DNA from: Ignavibacteriota bacterium
Lineage (GTDB): Bacteria > Bacteroidota > Ignavibacteria > UBA10030
Length of the DNA: 64,000 bases
Assembly (NCBI GenBank): GCA_003170475.1
Contig: PMZI01000026.1
Location: 217,048 to 281,047, forward strand
Direction: 5' to 3'
The notes beneath the pieces are model-generated. The model was not told the origin of the DNA. It saw only the letters and a list, made by a program, of their open reading frames with translations, and searched no databases. Positions 43,694 through 52,769 of this stretch are shown here, one piece after another. The translations under genes and the position numbers were made by a program. Numbering within the stretch: the first letter of the stretch is position 1; each line of letters begins with the position of its first letter.

Positions 43694-44734
43694 TCAGGTC
43701 CGCGGTTGCATGAGAAGGTCCCAAGGTTTTCCCGACCTCTGGAGGCGGGCAAGTTCCCCCGTGACGATCGCCTGCACCCTGGGAATCTCCGCTCGTCTGC
43801 GGGAAATATTCTCTCCGACAAGAATTGTGAGCGTGTCGAGATCGTAGAGGAACACCTGTTCCAATTCAGTAGCAAAGGGATCGATGTTCCTCGGCATTCC
43901 AAGATCCATCAGCAAGAGCGTGCCGCGCGTCCGGCCCCGCTCTGCGTCCTTGATGTTCTGCTTGGAAAGAATGAATGGAGCCGATTGGAGCGAGGAGAGT
44001 ACGATGTCAACGCCCGAAAGCCTTTCGCGGAAGGCATCAAAAGGAATCGTCATTCCCCCGAGAGTCCTGGCAAGAATCTCGGCTTTCTCTGCCGAGTTGT
44101 GCGTCACATAGAACGCCCCGATTCCTCGCTCTTTCAACGATAGCCCCATCTGCTGAACAGTCTCCCCGCTTCCCACAATGAGAATTGTTTTCCGTTTGAG
44201 ATCATCGAAAATGTGTTGCGCAAGTTCCACTGCCGCGCTGCTTACGGAGATCGCTCCCTCGGAAATCGACGTCGTGTCGCATGTTTTCTGACTGCATTTG
44301 AGTGCCATATCGAAAAGGCGCTTCATGATGGGGCCAGCCACGCCGGTCTGGTTTGCCATTTCAAATCCTGACCGTATCTTGGTAAGAACACCATTGTCCC
44401 CGACGATCATGGAATCTAATCCGGTGGCCACGTTCAGCAAGTGCTCTGCAACGATGCTGCCGTTCAGTGAAAAGAAATTCGCAGCAGGGACCCTTGCTTC
44501 GATCGATTTCTTCTTCCTGAGGAAGTAGATCAGCGAATCGGCAAGCAAATCGACTTGATCGCTGTATGCATAGAGTTCTGTGCGGCTTGAAGAGGAGAAG
44601 ATGACCCCCTCGGAGATCCCGAGCGATTTGAGTTCCGGGAGAAGAGAGCGTACTTCTGCCTCCGAAAAGAAAACCTCTTCGATCATTCCGGGTGGCGCAG
44701 TGTGGTGCGATATGCCGACGCAAGCCAACATCAC
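43694..44734 (-). CDS. hemA: Glutamyl-tRNA reductase homologue lacking the catalytic Cys
   Basis: A 346-residue protein of the HemA family, which reduces glutamyl-tRNA to glutamate-1-semialdehyde for haem synthesis. Family landmarks are visible: GISHHTAP, SSRTELY, HLLNVATGLDSM, a Rossmann motif ILIVGSGETVQQMG, and MDLGMPRNID. However, the catalytic Cys of the usual TCNRTE motif is replaced: the bases clearly read Ser-Ser-Ser-Ser-Arg-Thr-Glu. The QILGQ segment is also changed (GDNGVLTKIR). It may therefore be non-catalytic or altered in function. It lies 24 bases after the CcsA/HemX-like gene, an order also seen in haem operons. Confidence 0.8.
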   Translation of the reverse strand: MMLACVGISHHTAPPGMIEEVFFSEAEVRSLLPELKSLGISEGVIFSSSSRTELYAYSDQVDLLADSLIYFLRKKKSIEARVPAANFFSLNGSIVAEHLLNVATGLDSMIVGDNGVLTKIRSGFEMANQTGVAGPIMKRLFDMALKCSQKTCDTTSISEGAISVSSAAVELAQHIFDDLKRKTILIVGSGETVQQMGLSLKERGIGAFYVTHNSAEKAEILARTLGGMTIPFDAFRERLSGVDIVLSSLQSAPFILSKQNIKDAERGRTRGTLLLMDLGMPRNIDPFATELEQVFLYDLDTLTILVGENISRRRAEIPRVQAIVTGELARLQRSGKPWDLLMQPRT

Positions 44735-44758
44735 GGGATTGAATCTCGGTCCAGGGTT

Positions 44759-45580
44759 CTAGTTGAAGTGATGGAAATTGCTGAAAAACAGGTTTATCAT
44801 CGTCATCGAGAATGCCGCCACCAAGAACGCACAGATGGAAAGTACCATAAGGCTTCGGCCACGCAGAAGCCCGCGCATTTTCGAGATGATCCCAACTCCG
44901 TACATCAGCCAGATCGACGCGGTCCCAATGAGTTTTGGATCGGCGTACGAGTTTCCCGGAAATGCCATAGGCAACCAGATCACTCCGGCAGTGATAGCGA
45001 GGCTCAAGAAGATGAATGCGAGCGTGATCGCTATGAAGTTCATTCGTTCGAGCGTCTCAAGATTCGGCAATTTCTTATAGATGACTCCGAATTGACGCGC
45101 TTTGATCTCGTGATACAGCATCAGATACAGCAGACCGTATGCTGCCGAAATAGTGATAGCGGCATACCCAAGAAGTGCGTCTGTGATATGCACACCGAAC
45201 CAGAAACTCTTCATGAATTCAGGAACGATTGGCATATCATGAATGAACACCGAGGAAAAAAGCTGAAAGAAGAAGGCAATATTCAGAATGAAGTACCCCG
45301 TCTCCGTTGCTCTGGACCGCCGTTCAATGACACCGTACGTAACCGAGACGGAGAACGCCAGCATCGAAAGAATTTCGGGGATAGAAGTCACCGGCGGATG
45401 GCTGAAAGAGACCGTTCGGGCCAGCAGGTAAATGAAATGTGCAGTGAGAACGACAAGGAGAAATGAGCTCTTGACTCGTTTGGCCCAAGGGAGATCCCGA
45501 AAAAAGGATTTTCCGTATGTCCACACGAGCGCGAAGTAAAGCAGCGGGAGGGCAATGTTGAGAATAGTGATTAGGATAAT
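44759..45580 (-). CDS. ccsA: CcsA/HemX-like cytochrome assembly membrane protein
   Basis: A multi-spanning inner-membrane protein of about 255-273 residues related to the CcsA/HemX haem-handling family. The reading frame extends upstream of the GTG at 45526 without a stop: from 45580 it codes for a further hydrophobic helix (IITLNIALPLLYFALVW-like) behind a strong AAAGGAG, so the true start is probably ATT (45580) or ATC (45577). Later segments carry conserved His/Trp patterns (FWFGVHITDALLGYAA, WLPMAFPGNSYADPK). It sits just upstream of the HemA-like gene. Whether it acts in haem delivery to cytochromes or modulates the reductase-like protein cannot be told. Confidence 0.75.
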   Translation of the reverse strand: MILITILNIALPLLYFALVWTYGKSFFRDLPWAKRVKSSFLLVVLTAHFIYLLARTVSFSHPPVTSIPEILSMLAFSVSVTYGVIERRSRATETGYFILNIAFFFQLFSSVFIHDMPIVPEFMKSFWFGVHITDALLGYAAITISAAYGLLYLMLYHEIKARQFGVIYKKLPNLETLERMNFIAITLAFIFLSLAITAGVIWLPMAFPGNSYADPKLIGTASIWLMYGVGIISKMRGLLRGRSLMVLSICAFLVAAFSMTMINLFFSNFHHFN

Positions 45581-45790
45581 TCTCTCCTTTCGGATATCTG
45601 AATTTCTGGAAGAATTTAGACATTTGTTGTCCTAGAAACAAGAATCCGACCGCTCACCCTCACAGGAACGATTCGGCAGGGAATCCAAGAGCTGCTGATA
45701 CTCCTTGCGTTTCGGAGGGTCGATAAATATATTGACTCCGGTTTCAACCTTTGGGTTCGCACATGACTGACTTACTGAAGGGCTTACACC

Positions 45791-47182
45791 ATGCAACAGG
45801 TTCTGACATACCTTGAAGCGAATCGAGATCGCTACCTGATCGAACTGAAAGAGTTTCTGGCAATCCCAAGCGTCAGCTCGCAAACTGACCATGCGAAGGA
45901 TATGCGACGATGTGCCGAGTGGATCGCACAAGAGCTGCAAAAGATTGGAATGCAGAACATACAAATCCTGGATACTCCCGGCCACCCGGTGGTGTTTGGT
46001 GAGTGGTTGGGTGCCTCGGGCAAACCAACGGTGCTTCTCTACGGCCACTACGACGTGCAACCCGTGGATCCGGTGGATCTGTGGACCACCCCTCCGTTCG
46101 AAGCCACGATTCGCGACGGCAATCTCTACGCGCGAGGTTCCACGGACGACAAAGGCCAGGTCTTCGCGCACTTCAAGGCTCTCGAAGCCTACATGAAAAA
46201 TGGCGGGAGCTTGCCGATGAACGTCAAGATCATCGTCGAAGGAGAGGAGGAGATCGGCAGTGATCATCTGGATGATTTTGTCAAAGATCATAAGGATCTT
46301 TTAAAAGCCGATCTGGTTCTCATTTCCGACTCAGACATGTTCGCGAAAGGTGTTCCTTCTGTGTGCTATGCGCTCCGAGGACTTTCCTACATGGAGATTG
46401 AAGTTACTGGACCGAACGGTGATCTGCACTCGGGCACATTCGGCGGGACAGTTCACAATCCTATTCAGGCGCTGACGGAGATGATCGCGTCGTTGCACGA
46501 CAAGAATGGCAGGATCACGATCCCCGGATTCTATGATGATGTGCAGCCGCTGACCAAAGCGGAGCGCCAAGCGTTCAAGAAGCTTCCGTGGAATGACAAG
46601 AAGTATGCAAAGTCGTTGGGAGTGAAGGAACTCTACGGAGAAAAGGGATTCTCGTCCATCGAGCGGCGCTGGGCACGCCCGACGCTCGAGTGCAACGGAA
46701 TTTGGGGAGGCTACACGGGAGAGGGTGCAAAGACGGTGTTGCCATCGAAAGCGTACGCAAAGATCTCTATGCGCATTGTTCCAAATCAGAGCTCGGAGAA
46801 AGTGGCAAAATTGTTCGAAAAGCATTTGAAGAGAATTGCCCCCAAGACGATAGCGCTCAAGGTGCGTAATTTGCATGGCGGCGAACCGGCAATTACTCCC
46901 GTCGATAGTCCGGGTGTCAAGGCGGCGGTGGCAGCACTGGAGCGGGGGTTTGGCAAGAAACCCCTCTACCAGCGCGAAGGCGGATCGATTCCCATCGTCG
47001 TACAGTTCAAGAAGCTCCTTGGTATTGATACGGTACTTTTAGGGATTGGACTTGAGGAGGGGAATGCTCACGCGCCCAACGAGTACATAGATTTGAACAA
47101 CTTCTTTGGCGGGATCCGTACGTTTGCCCACTTCTACAATGAGCTCCCAAAATTTTGGGAAGCTTCCCGGAAGAAGCGATAG
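45791..47182 (+). CDS. M20-family dipeptidase/peptidase
   Basis: A 463-residue zinc-dependent hydrolase of the M20 family. Metal-binding motifs are clear: LLYGHYDVQPVDP (His, Asp), RGSTDDKGQ (Asp), EGEEEIGS (Glu catalytic and ligand), and the dimerisation lid between about residues 210 and 350. It likely removes the N-terminal or C-terminal residue from small peptides in the cytoplasm; the substrate is not known. The start ATG 45791 has no strong ribosome site. It is divergent from the CcsA/HemX-like gene by about 200 bases. Confidence 0.9.
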   Translation: MQQVLTYLEANRDRYLIELKEFLAIPSVSSQTDHAKDMRRCAEWIAQELQKIGMQNIQILDTPGHPVVFGEWLGASGKPTVLLYGHYDVQPVDPVDLWTTPPFEATIRDGNLYARGSTDDKGQVFAHFKALEAYMKNGGSLPMNVKIIVEGEEEIGSDHLDDFVKDHKDLLKADLVLISDSDMFAKGVPSVCYALRGLSYMEIEVTGPNGDLHSGTFGGTVHNPIQALTEMIASLHDKNGRITIPGFYDDVQPLTKAERQAFKKLPWNDKKYAKSLGVKELYGEKGFSSIERRWARPTLECNGIWGGYTGEGAKTVLPSKAYAKISMRIVPNQSSEKVAKLFEKHLKRIAPKTIALKVRNLHGGEPAITPVDSPGVKAAVAALERGFGKKPLYQREGGSIPIVVQFKKLLGIDTVLLGIGLEEGNAHAPNEYIDLNNFFGGIRTFAHFYNELPKFWEASRKKR

Positions 47183-47212
47183 AGAAGATGTGATCGACAT
47201 TTCGACAGGGCT

Positions 47213-47370
47213 GTGCCAGAAGTCATCCTGAGTTCCGATGTTTTTGATCGGATTGAAGAATCTGAACCAAGATGGCAGATTCCTCGCTCCGAAGGAGTCC
47301 TTCGGACCTGCCCTTGTGAATACCGACAAGGTGGGCAGATTTACTTCGCTCCGTTCAGAATGACGTTCGA
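47213..47370 (+). repeat. Intergenic repeat region with inverted repeat
   Basis: Two imperfect direct copies, GGCAGATTCCTCGCTCCG (from 47274) and GGCAGATTTACTTCGCTCCG (from 47335), lie in the 238-base gap. Inside the first is a nine-base inverted repeat, TCCGAAGGA-G-TCCTTCGGA (47288-47306). Nearby GTCATCCTGAG and CAGAATGAC motifs resemble dispersed intergenic repeats seen in related metagenome genomes. No gene is supported here. Confidence 0.6.
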
Positions 47371-47420
47371 TTCTTTATTTTGTTGGAATTGCGCTTTGAT
47401 GTTCAACGGATTGGTCGAGG

Positions 47421-47975
47421 ATGAAAATCTATACGAAAACCGGTGACAAAGGAAACACGTCGCTTTTCGGCGGAAAACGAACTTCGAAAGATTCGCTCCG
47501 CATCGAGGCGTACGGTACAGTCGATGAGCTCAACTCCGCACTCGGAATCGCCCGGGCACTGAATCCGCAGCTGGAGCTGGATGAAATCATTTCCCATCTT
47601 CAGAACGACCTCTTTGTTCTGGGCGCGGATCTCGCGACTCCACTGAAGACTCGATCTGCACATCTGCAGCGAATCCAGGACGACCACATTTCTGCTCTTG
47701 AACATACGATTGACAGGCTCGATGCCCGTCTTCAACCGCTTTCCACGTTTGTTCTACCCGGTGGCTCACAGATCGCTTCACAGCTTCACCTGGCCCGGAC
47801 CATTTGCCGACGAGCAGAGCGGTTCGTCGTGAGACTCTCCCGCAAGGAGAAGATTGGGCCCTTATGCATCGTCTACTTGAACAGATTGTCGGACCTTCTT
47901 TTTGTGATGGCGCGATTTGCCAATTACAACGACGGGAGACAAGAGACGCCCTGGATAGTGTCTCCAAAGAGTTGA
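47421..47975 (+). CDS. Cobalamin adenosyltransferase, PduO type
   Basis: A 184-residue enzyme that transfers the adenosyl group of ATP to cob(I)alamin to make coenzyme B12. Family marks are MKIYTKTGDKGNTSLFGGKR at the N-terminus (ATP site), YGTVDELNSALG, the Arg/Glu-rich central helices (ICRRAERFVVRLS), and YLNRLSDLLFVMAR at the C-terminus. It is a cytoplasmic trimer in the family. It lies 46 bases upstream of the AlkD-like gene. B12-dependent enzymes are not visible in the window, so the need for it lies elsewhere. Confidence 0.94.
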   Translation: MKIYTKTGDKGNTSLFGGKRTSKDSLRIEAYGTVDELNSALGIARALNPQLELDEIISHLQNDLFVLGADLATPLKTRSAHLQRIQDDHISALEHTIDRLDARLQPLSTFVLPGGSQIASQLHLARTICRRAERFVVRLSRKEKIGPLCIVYLNRLSDLLFVMARFANYNDGRQETPWIVSPKS

Positions 47976-48021
47976 AAAGGACTTCTCACACTCGACCACA
48001 TTTTCTCCTCGCACCAGCCCA

Positions 48022-48723
48022 ATGGATCTCAAAGATGTCATAGCGGAACTTCGACGGATGGCGGATCCGTCCGTCGTTATCGGCCTCAGCCGATTTGGGT
48101 TGCCAACGGAAAAGGCATTGGGCATCACAGCTCCGAAACTTAGAGCACTTGCGAAAAAGATCGGGAAGGACCAGGCGCTGTCGTTGCAACTCTGGAGAAC
48201 AGGTATACCCGAGTCACGTGTTCTCGCGGCTCTTGTCGGCGATCCGGATGCAGTCTCCAAGCGTCAGATGTCTCAATGGGCAGGAAAATTTGATTCGTGG
48301 GGTGTTTGTGACGCTTGTTGTGTTGTGCTCTTTGCGAACACACCGCACGCGATGGAAATGGCATTCAGATGGTCCCGTGACAGAAGAGAGTTCGTGAAGA
48401 GAGCGGGATTCGTGTTGATGGCTGGGATGGCTGTTCATCAAAAAGATCTCAGGGACCGCGAGTTTATCCCGATGCTGAAAAGGATTCAAGCGGAGTCGGA
48501 GGATGAGCGCTGGTTTGCGAAAAAAGGTGCCAACTGGGCTCTGCGCCAAATAGGGAAACGAACTCCTGAACTCAACGTGCTGGCGATCGAGACTGCGACG
48601 AAGATACGATCCCTCAATTCCTCGGCAGCCAAATGGATTGCGTCGGATGCTCTGAGGGAACTTCAGAGCGATGCCGTCCAGAACCGGCTGAAAGCAAAAC
48701 TCAAGAGACTCAAATCAAGATGA
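48022..48723 (+). CDS. AlkD-like DNA alkylation repair HEAT-repeat protein
   Basis: A 233-residue alpha-helical protein of the AlkD family, whose HEAT-like repeats wrap DNA and excise alkylated bases. Helical pairs such as ESRVLAALVGDPDAVSKRQM and RDREFIPMLKRIQAESEDE, and the Trp/Asp-rich face (FDSWGVCDACC, WFAKKGANWALRQIG) fit this family. The start ATG 48022 lies 46 bases after the adenosyltransferase stop, so the two may be cotranscribed. Activity is inferred from the family. Confidence 0.88.
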   Translation: MDLKDVIAELRRMADPSVVIGLSRFGLPTEKALGITAPKLRALAKKIGKDQALSLQLWRTGIPESRVLAALVGDPDAVSKRQMSQWAGKFDSWGVCDACCVVLFANTPHAMEMAFRWSRDRREFVKRAGFVLMAGMAVHQKDLRDREFIPMLKRIQAESEDERWFAKKGANWALRQIGKRTPELNVLAIETATKIRSLNSSAAKWIASDALRELQSDAVQNRLKAKLKRLKSR

Positions 48724-48899
48724 GACTTTGCGTTTTCAAACTGTTGCGGTGAAAGGATTTCGGGGTCCAGGACTTCTCACCTGTGATGCTCCCTTCCATG
48801 ATCGACAGAGGACATTTTCGTCTCGAGTTTCCCAACTCTCCATCCTTCCCAGTTCAGGAAGATGGGCGTCCCTCCGTTATGAGAATTCCTATCATTTTC

Positions 48900-48928
48900 T
48901 TGACAAAACAGCAAATCATCTATATATT
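48900..48928 (+). promoter_or_regulatory. Sigma-70 promoter of the complex I operon
   Basis: TTGACA (48900-48905) is followed after exactly 17 bases by TATATT (48923-48928). Transcription should begin near 48935, about 47 bases before the nuoA start at 48982. The match to both consensus boxes and the spacing are near-ideal, so this operon is probably highly and constitutively expressed. Confidence 0.8.
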
Positions 48929-48981
48929 TATGTCCGATTTTAACACTTTCCTTCACCGTTTTTTCCTCATCGAGCACTGAT

Positions 48982-49428
48982 ATGCTCACAGAATTCGGCA
49001 AGGTTTTCATTTTCCTCATCATCGGCGCCATTTTCGTCGCGGCCGGGATGTTCGTGTCATGGATTTTAAGGCCCCATCGGCCTTATCCGGGTAAGAATGC
49101 TCCGTATGAATGCGGTGAAGATCCGGTGGGAGATGCTTGGGTGAGATTCAATGTGCGGTTCTATGTCATCGCCTTGATCTTCCTGATTTTCGATGTCGAA
49201 GTCGTTTTCCTGTTTCCCTGGGCGCTCGTGTATCGCAGCTTCGGCCTCTTTGGGTTCTTCGAGATGGCAGTCTTCCTGGGGATTCTCATTGTAGGATTTG
49301 TGTATGTGTGGGTCAAGGGAGACCTTGATTGGGATAAGCCTCGTCCGGAAGTCCCCCATGTCAATCGGCCTCCGCAGTCGTACGTCGGGAGTGAGAAGGC
49401 AAGTGAAGAGATCCCTGTTGTGCAATAG
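48982..49428 (+). CDS. nuoA: Complex I subunit NuoA
   Basis: A 148-residue membrane subunit of proton-pumping NADH/quinone oxidoreductase. Three helices are visible (FIFLIIGAIFVAAGMFVSWIL, FYVIALIFLIFDVEVVFLFPW, FFEMAVFLGILIVGFVYVWV) with the hallmark loop YECGEDPVGDAWVRFNVRFY containing the conserved Cys-Gly-Glu. The C-terminus is longer than usual, with a Pro-rich tail. First gene of the operon, 47 bases after a strong promoter start; nuoB follows 24 bases downstream. Confidence 0.97.
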   Translation: MLTEFGKVFIFLIIGAIFVAAGMFVSWILRPHRPYPGKNAPYECGEDPVGDAWVRFNVRFYVIALIFLIFDVEVVFLFPWALVYRSFGLFGFFEMAVFLGILIVGFVYVWVKGDLDWDKPRPEVPHVNRPPQSYVGSEKASEEIPVVQ

Positions 49429-49452
49429 ACCACTTTGAGCTAGACAAACACT

Positions 49453-49962
49453 ATGGGTTTACTCGATCAGCGATTCGAAAACGGCAACGTCTTTGTTACG
49501 TCTCTTGAAAGTCTTCTGAATTGGGCGCGACTTTCCTCGCTCTATCAGATGCAGTTCGGCCTCGCTTGCTGCGCGATTGAGATGATGGCTGCCTCTGCGT
49601 CTGATTTCGATATCATGCGCTTTGGAATTATTCCGCGTGCTACTCCCCGGCAGGCAGACGTCATGTTCGTGGCAGGAACAGTGACAATCAAAATGGCATC
49701 GCGCATTAAGCGTCTGTATGACCAGATGGCAGAGCCCCGCTATATCATCTCTATGGGAAGTTGTGCTAACTGCGGCGGTCCATACTGGGAACATGGCTAT
49801 CATGTGTTGAAGGGAGTAGACCGCGTGATCCCGGTCGATGTCTATGTCCCGGGCTGTCCGCCTCGTCCTGAGGCACTCTTGGAAGGCATTATCAAACTCC
49901 AGGAAAAAGTGCGGAAGGAAAGTCTTGTAAAGAAGTCTGTTGAGGAGAAGCACACAAAATGA
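49453..49962 (+). CDS. nuoB: Complex I subunit NuoB
   Basis: A 169-residue subunit of the Q-module that carries the terminal 4Fe-4S cluster N2, next to the quinone site. Cluster ligands are visible: [10 protein letters not shown] (two Cys), [11 protein letters not shown] and [10 protein letters not shown]2 passes electrons to the quinone. Length and motifs match the family; its C-terminal helix is basic ([18 protein letters not shown]). It overlaps nuoC by four bases, giving coupled translation. Confidence 0.97.
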   Translation: MGLLDQRFENGNVFVTSLESLLNWARLSSLYQMQFGLACCAIEMMAASASDFDIMRFGIIPRATPRQADVMFVAGTVTIKMASRIKRLYDQMAEPRYIISMGSCANCGGPYWEHGYHVLKGVDRVIPVDVYVPGCPPRPEALLEGIIKLQEKVRKESLVKKSVEEKHTK

Positions 49963-50435
49963 CGGCACAAGAAATCCACGACAGTCTGAAGGCGAAGTTC
50001 GGCGACGCTGTCCTTGATGCGAAGCTCGACGTTATGCAACCGTGGCTCTCCATCGCTCCGGATCGAATGAAAGACATCGCTTTCTTCCTCCGCGACGACC
50101 CCTCAATGCAGTTTGACTATATGATGTGTTTGAGCGGTGTCGACTACAATGACGGCCGTCTGGGGATCGTTTATCATCTGTTCTCGATGGTTCACAGGCA
50201 CAAGATCGTTCTCAAAGCCTTCTGCACGAAGGAGAATCCGCATGTGCGGTCCGTAAGCTCCGTGTGGGGAACTGCGAACTGGCACGAACGCGAGGTGTTC
50301 GACATGTATGGCATCACCATCGATGAACATCCTGATCTTCGTCGGCTCCTGATGCCGGATGATTGGGAAGGGCACCCGCTTCGGAAGGACTACAAAGTGC
50401 CAGAATTCTATAACGGAATGAAAGTTCCGTACTAA
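49959..50435 (+). CDS. nuoC: Complex I subunit NuoC
   Basis: A 158-residue peripheral subunit of the Q-module (30-kDa type). Conserved stretches include [20 protein letters not shown] and [15 protein letters not shown]. It is a separate gene, not the NuoCD fusion of enterobacteria. It helps tie the iron-sulfur arm to the quinone-binding NuoD. The start overlaps nuoB by four bases and nuoD follows 19 bases later. Confidence 0.96.
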   Translation: MTAQEIHDSLKAKFGDAVLDAKLDVMQPWLSIAPDRMKDIAFFLRDDPSMQFDYMMCLSGVDYNDGRLGIVYHLFSMVHRHKIVLKAFCTKENPHVRSVSSVWGTANWHEREVFDMYGITIDEHPDLRRLLMPDDWEGHPLRKDYKVPEFYNGMKVPY

Positions 50436-50454
50436 CGGCGAGCAAACACTTCAC

Positions 50455-51642
50455 ATGAGCGAGACTAAGACACTTCCGACTGAATACGTATCTCATCCTG
50501 GCGAAATCAAGTCGTCCTTAGGCCATACTGTCCGGACAGACGAGATGATCATCAATATGGGGCCGCAGCACCCGTCGACGCACGGAGTGCTGAGACTCGA
50601 AATCGTCGTGGACGGTGAGATCATTGTTGATGTAATCCCGCATATCGGCTATCTCCACCGATGTTTTGAGAAGCACGCTGAGCACATGACGAACTACCAG
50701 CAGGTGATACCGTATTGCGACCGGCTGGATTACTGCGCAGCAATCAACGAGGAACACTCCTACGTCCTGGCTGTTGAGCGGATGCTGAAGATCGAGGTTC
50801 CCGAGCGTGTGGAATATATCCGAGTCATTATGGCTGAGCTTCAGCGCATCGCCAGTCACTTGATCGCCGTCGGAACGTTCGGCATTGATGCCGGCGCCTT
50901 CACACCATTCCTCTATGCATTCCATGACAGAGAGCTCATTCTCAGCCTTTTTGAAATGACGTGCGGAGCACGGTTGTTATACAACTACTTCTGGATTGGA
51001 GGCTTGTCGCACGATCTCCCGCCACAGTTCGTCGACAAGGCAAAAGAGTTCTGCACCTACTTCAAACCGCGGATCAAGGAGTTCAACGATCTGCTGACCT
51101 ACAACGAAATTTTTGTCAAGCGAACGGCAAACGTTGGCGTGCTTCCGCAGGATGTCGCGATCAACTTCGCGTGCAGCGGTCCGATGCTTCGAGGTTCAGG
51201 TGTCAACTGGGATCTCCGCCGCGACGATCCGTATTCCGTGTACCACAAGATCGAATGGGAGCCGAAGATCGGCAAGGGAGAGATGGGGACGGTCGGCGAT
51301 GTGTGGGATCGGCACATTGTGCGTATGCGTGAGATGGAAGAGAGTGTCAAAATCATCGAGCAGGCTCTGGCGGCATTGCCGGCCGGAAATGTTCAGGCCG
51401 CAATTCCCAAGAGGATTCGGCCCGATGCCGGTGAGATCTACGCGCGGACCGAAACGCCCCGCGGTGAGTTGGGATTCTATATTATCAGTGATGGCTCCGG
51501 CACGCCGTATCGTGTGAAAGGCCGGGCACCGGCATTCGTCAACTTGAGTGTCCTGCCTGAAATTTCGCGTGGTGGAATGATCGCCGACCTCGTTCTGATT
51601 GCCGGAAGCGTCGACATTGTTCTCGGCCAGGTTGATCGATAA
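50455..51642 (+). CDS. nuoD: Complex I subunit NuoD
   Basis: A 395-residue subunit that forms the quinone-binding pocket with NuoB. The family motifs are present: NMGPQHPSTHGVLR, with the His facing the quinone head group, and EEHSYVLAVERML. The gene order nuoC-nuoD as separate genes is kept, and the chain ends with the usual VLGQVDR. nuoH follows 55 bases downstream; the three genes of the NADH module (E, F, G), usually placed between nuoD and nuoH, are missing. Confidence 0.97.
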   Translation: MSETKTLPTEYVSHPGEIKSSLGHTVRTDEMIINMGPQHPSTHGVLRLEIVVDGEIIVDVIPHIGYLHRCFEKHAEHMTNYQQVIPYCDRLDYCAAINEEHSYVLAVERMLKIEVPERVEYIRVIMAELQRIASHLIAVGTFGIDAGAFTPFLYAFHDRELILSLFEMTCGARLLYNYFWIGGLSHDLPPQFVDKAKEFCTYFKPRIKEFNDLLTYNEIFVKRTANVGVLPQDVAINFACSGPMLRGSGVNWDLRRDDPYSVYHKIEWEPKIGKGEMGTVGDVWDRHIVRMREMEESVKIIEQALAALPAGNVQAAIPKRIRPDAGEIYARTETPRGELGFYIISDGSGTPYRVKGRAPAFVNLSVLPEISRGGMIADLVLIAGSVDIVLGQVDR

Positions 51643-51697
51643 GAGTTGCGCTCAGACGTAAAAAAGATTGTTTGTTCTCAATATTCTAACTGAAATC

Positions 51698-52744
51698 ATG
51701 GAAGCATTTCAAAATCTTGGATTCTGGGGAACGCTGCTGGTTACCATTGTGCTCAGCGCTCTGCCGCTGGTGTTCGTTCTGCTCTACGCCCTCGTCACCA
51801 TCTATCTGGAAATGAAAGTGGCAGCCCACGTGCAGGATCGCGTCGCTTACATGAGAACGGGATGGCACGGTGTGTTGCAGCCGATCGCTGATTTCATCAA
51901 GTTGATTCAGAAAGAAGACATCATTAGTGTCGCAGCCAACAAGAAGCTGTTCATCCTCGCACCGTATATCGTTTTCATGGGAACGTACGGGGCATACGCG
52001 GCGATTCCTTTCAGTAGCATCTTCATCGGGGCCAACATCGATCTCGGTGCGTTTTTCATCATCGGCATCTCGTCGCTGGTCGTGGTTGGGATCTTGATGG
52101 CCGGATGGGCCTCGAACAACAAGTGGTCGATTTTCGGCGCTGTTCGTTCAGCCGCTCAAATGATAAGCTATGAAATCCCCACAGCTCTCGCAGTCCTCAT
52201 CGCGGTCATGATCACGGGATCGCTGAACCTTCAGGAAGTGACGAAATTCCAGGCCGGGGGAATTCAGAACTGGCTTATTTTCGGAGGTCCGCTGCCGTTG
52301 CTCCAAAAGATATTGATTACGCCCTTTACGCTCATCACATTCCTGATTCTTTTCGTCGCCTCGCTTGCCGAAGTCAATCGAACACCCTTCGATTTGCCCG
52401 AAGCTGAGTCCGAACTTGTCCAGGGTTTCTTCACCGAATACAGTGGAATGCGTTGGGCGTTGTTTTATGTAGCAGAGTACGCAAACATGTTTCTTGTCGC
52501 TGGCGTTGCAGTGGCTCTGTTCCTCGGCGGCTGGGAAAGCCCCTTCGGCTCATTCCTTTCCGGCCCGATCTGGGGCTTGTTCTGGTTCATCATAAAGGGG
52601 ATGGTGCTCGTTTTCCTCCAGATCTGGCTTCGCTGGACCTTGCCTCGTCTGCGAGTAGATCAACTCATGTACACCTCATGGAAAGTGCTGACCCCGTTCC
52701 TGTTTGTGTGCATCATCGCCATCGGACTTATTCTGGTGCTGTGA
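51698..52744 (+). CDS. nuoH: Complex I subunit NuoH
   Basis: A 348-residue membrane subunit next to the quinone channel, with eight predicted helices. I chose ATG 51698 (MEAFQNLGFWG); an upstream TTG at 51668 is in frame. The conserved first loop (RVAYMRTGWHGVLQPIADFIKL) and the quinone-channel signature VNRTPFDLPEAESELVQGF are intact. It couples quinone reduction to proton movement. nuoI starts 25 bases after it. Confidence 0.96.
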   Translation: MEAFQNLGFWGTLLVTIVLSALPLVFVLLYALVTIYLEMKVAAHVQDRVAYMRTGWHGVLQPIADFIKLIQKEDIISVAANKKLFILAPYIVFMGTYGAYAAIPFSSIFIGANIDLGAFFIIGISSLVVVGILMAGWASNNKWSIFGAVRSAAQMISYEIPTALAVLIAVMITGSLNLQEVTKFQAGGIQNWLIFGGPLPLLQKILITPFTLITFLILFVASLAEVNRTPFDLPEAESELVQGFFTEYSGMRWALFYVAEYANMFLVAGVAVALFLGGWESPFGSFLSGPIWGLFWFIIKGMVLVFLQIWLRWTLPRLRVDQLMYTSWKVLTPFLFVCIIAIGLILVL

Positions 52745-52769
52745 CAGAAAAATACACGGTAGAATTGAT

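Noticed and set aside
45632..46291. Minus-strand open frame of 219 codons opposite the M20 peptidase
   Set aside because: It is antisense to a well-supported peptidase gene, with no recognisable domain.
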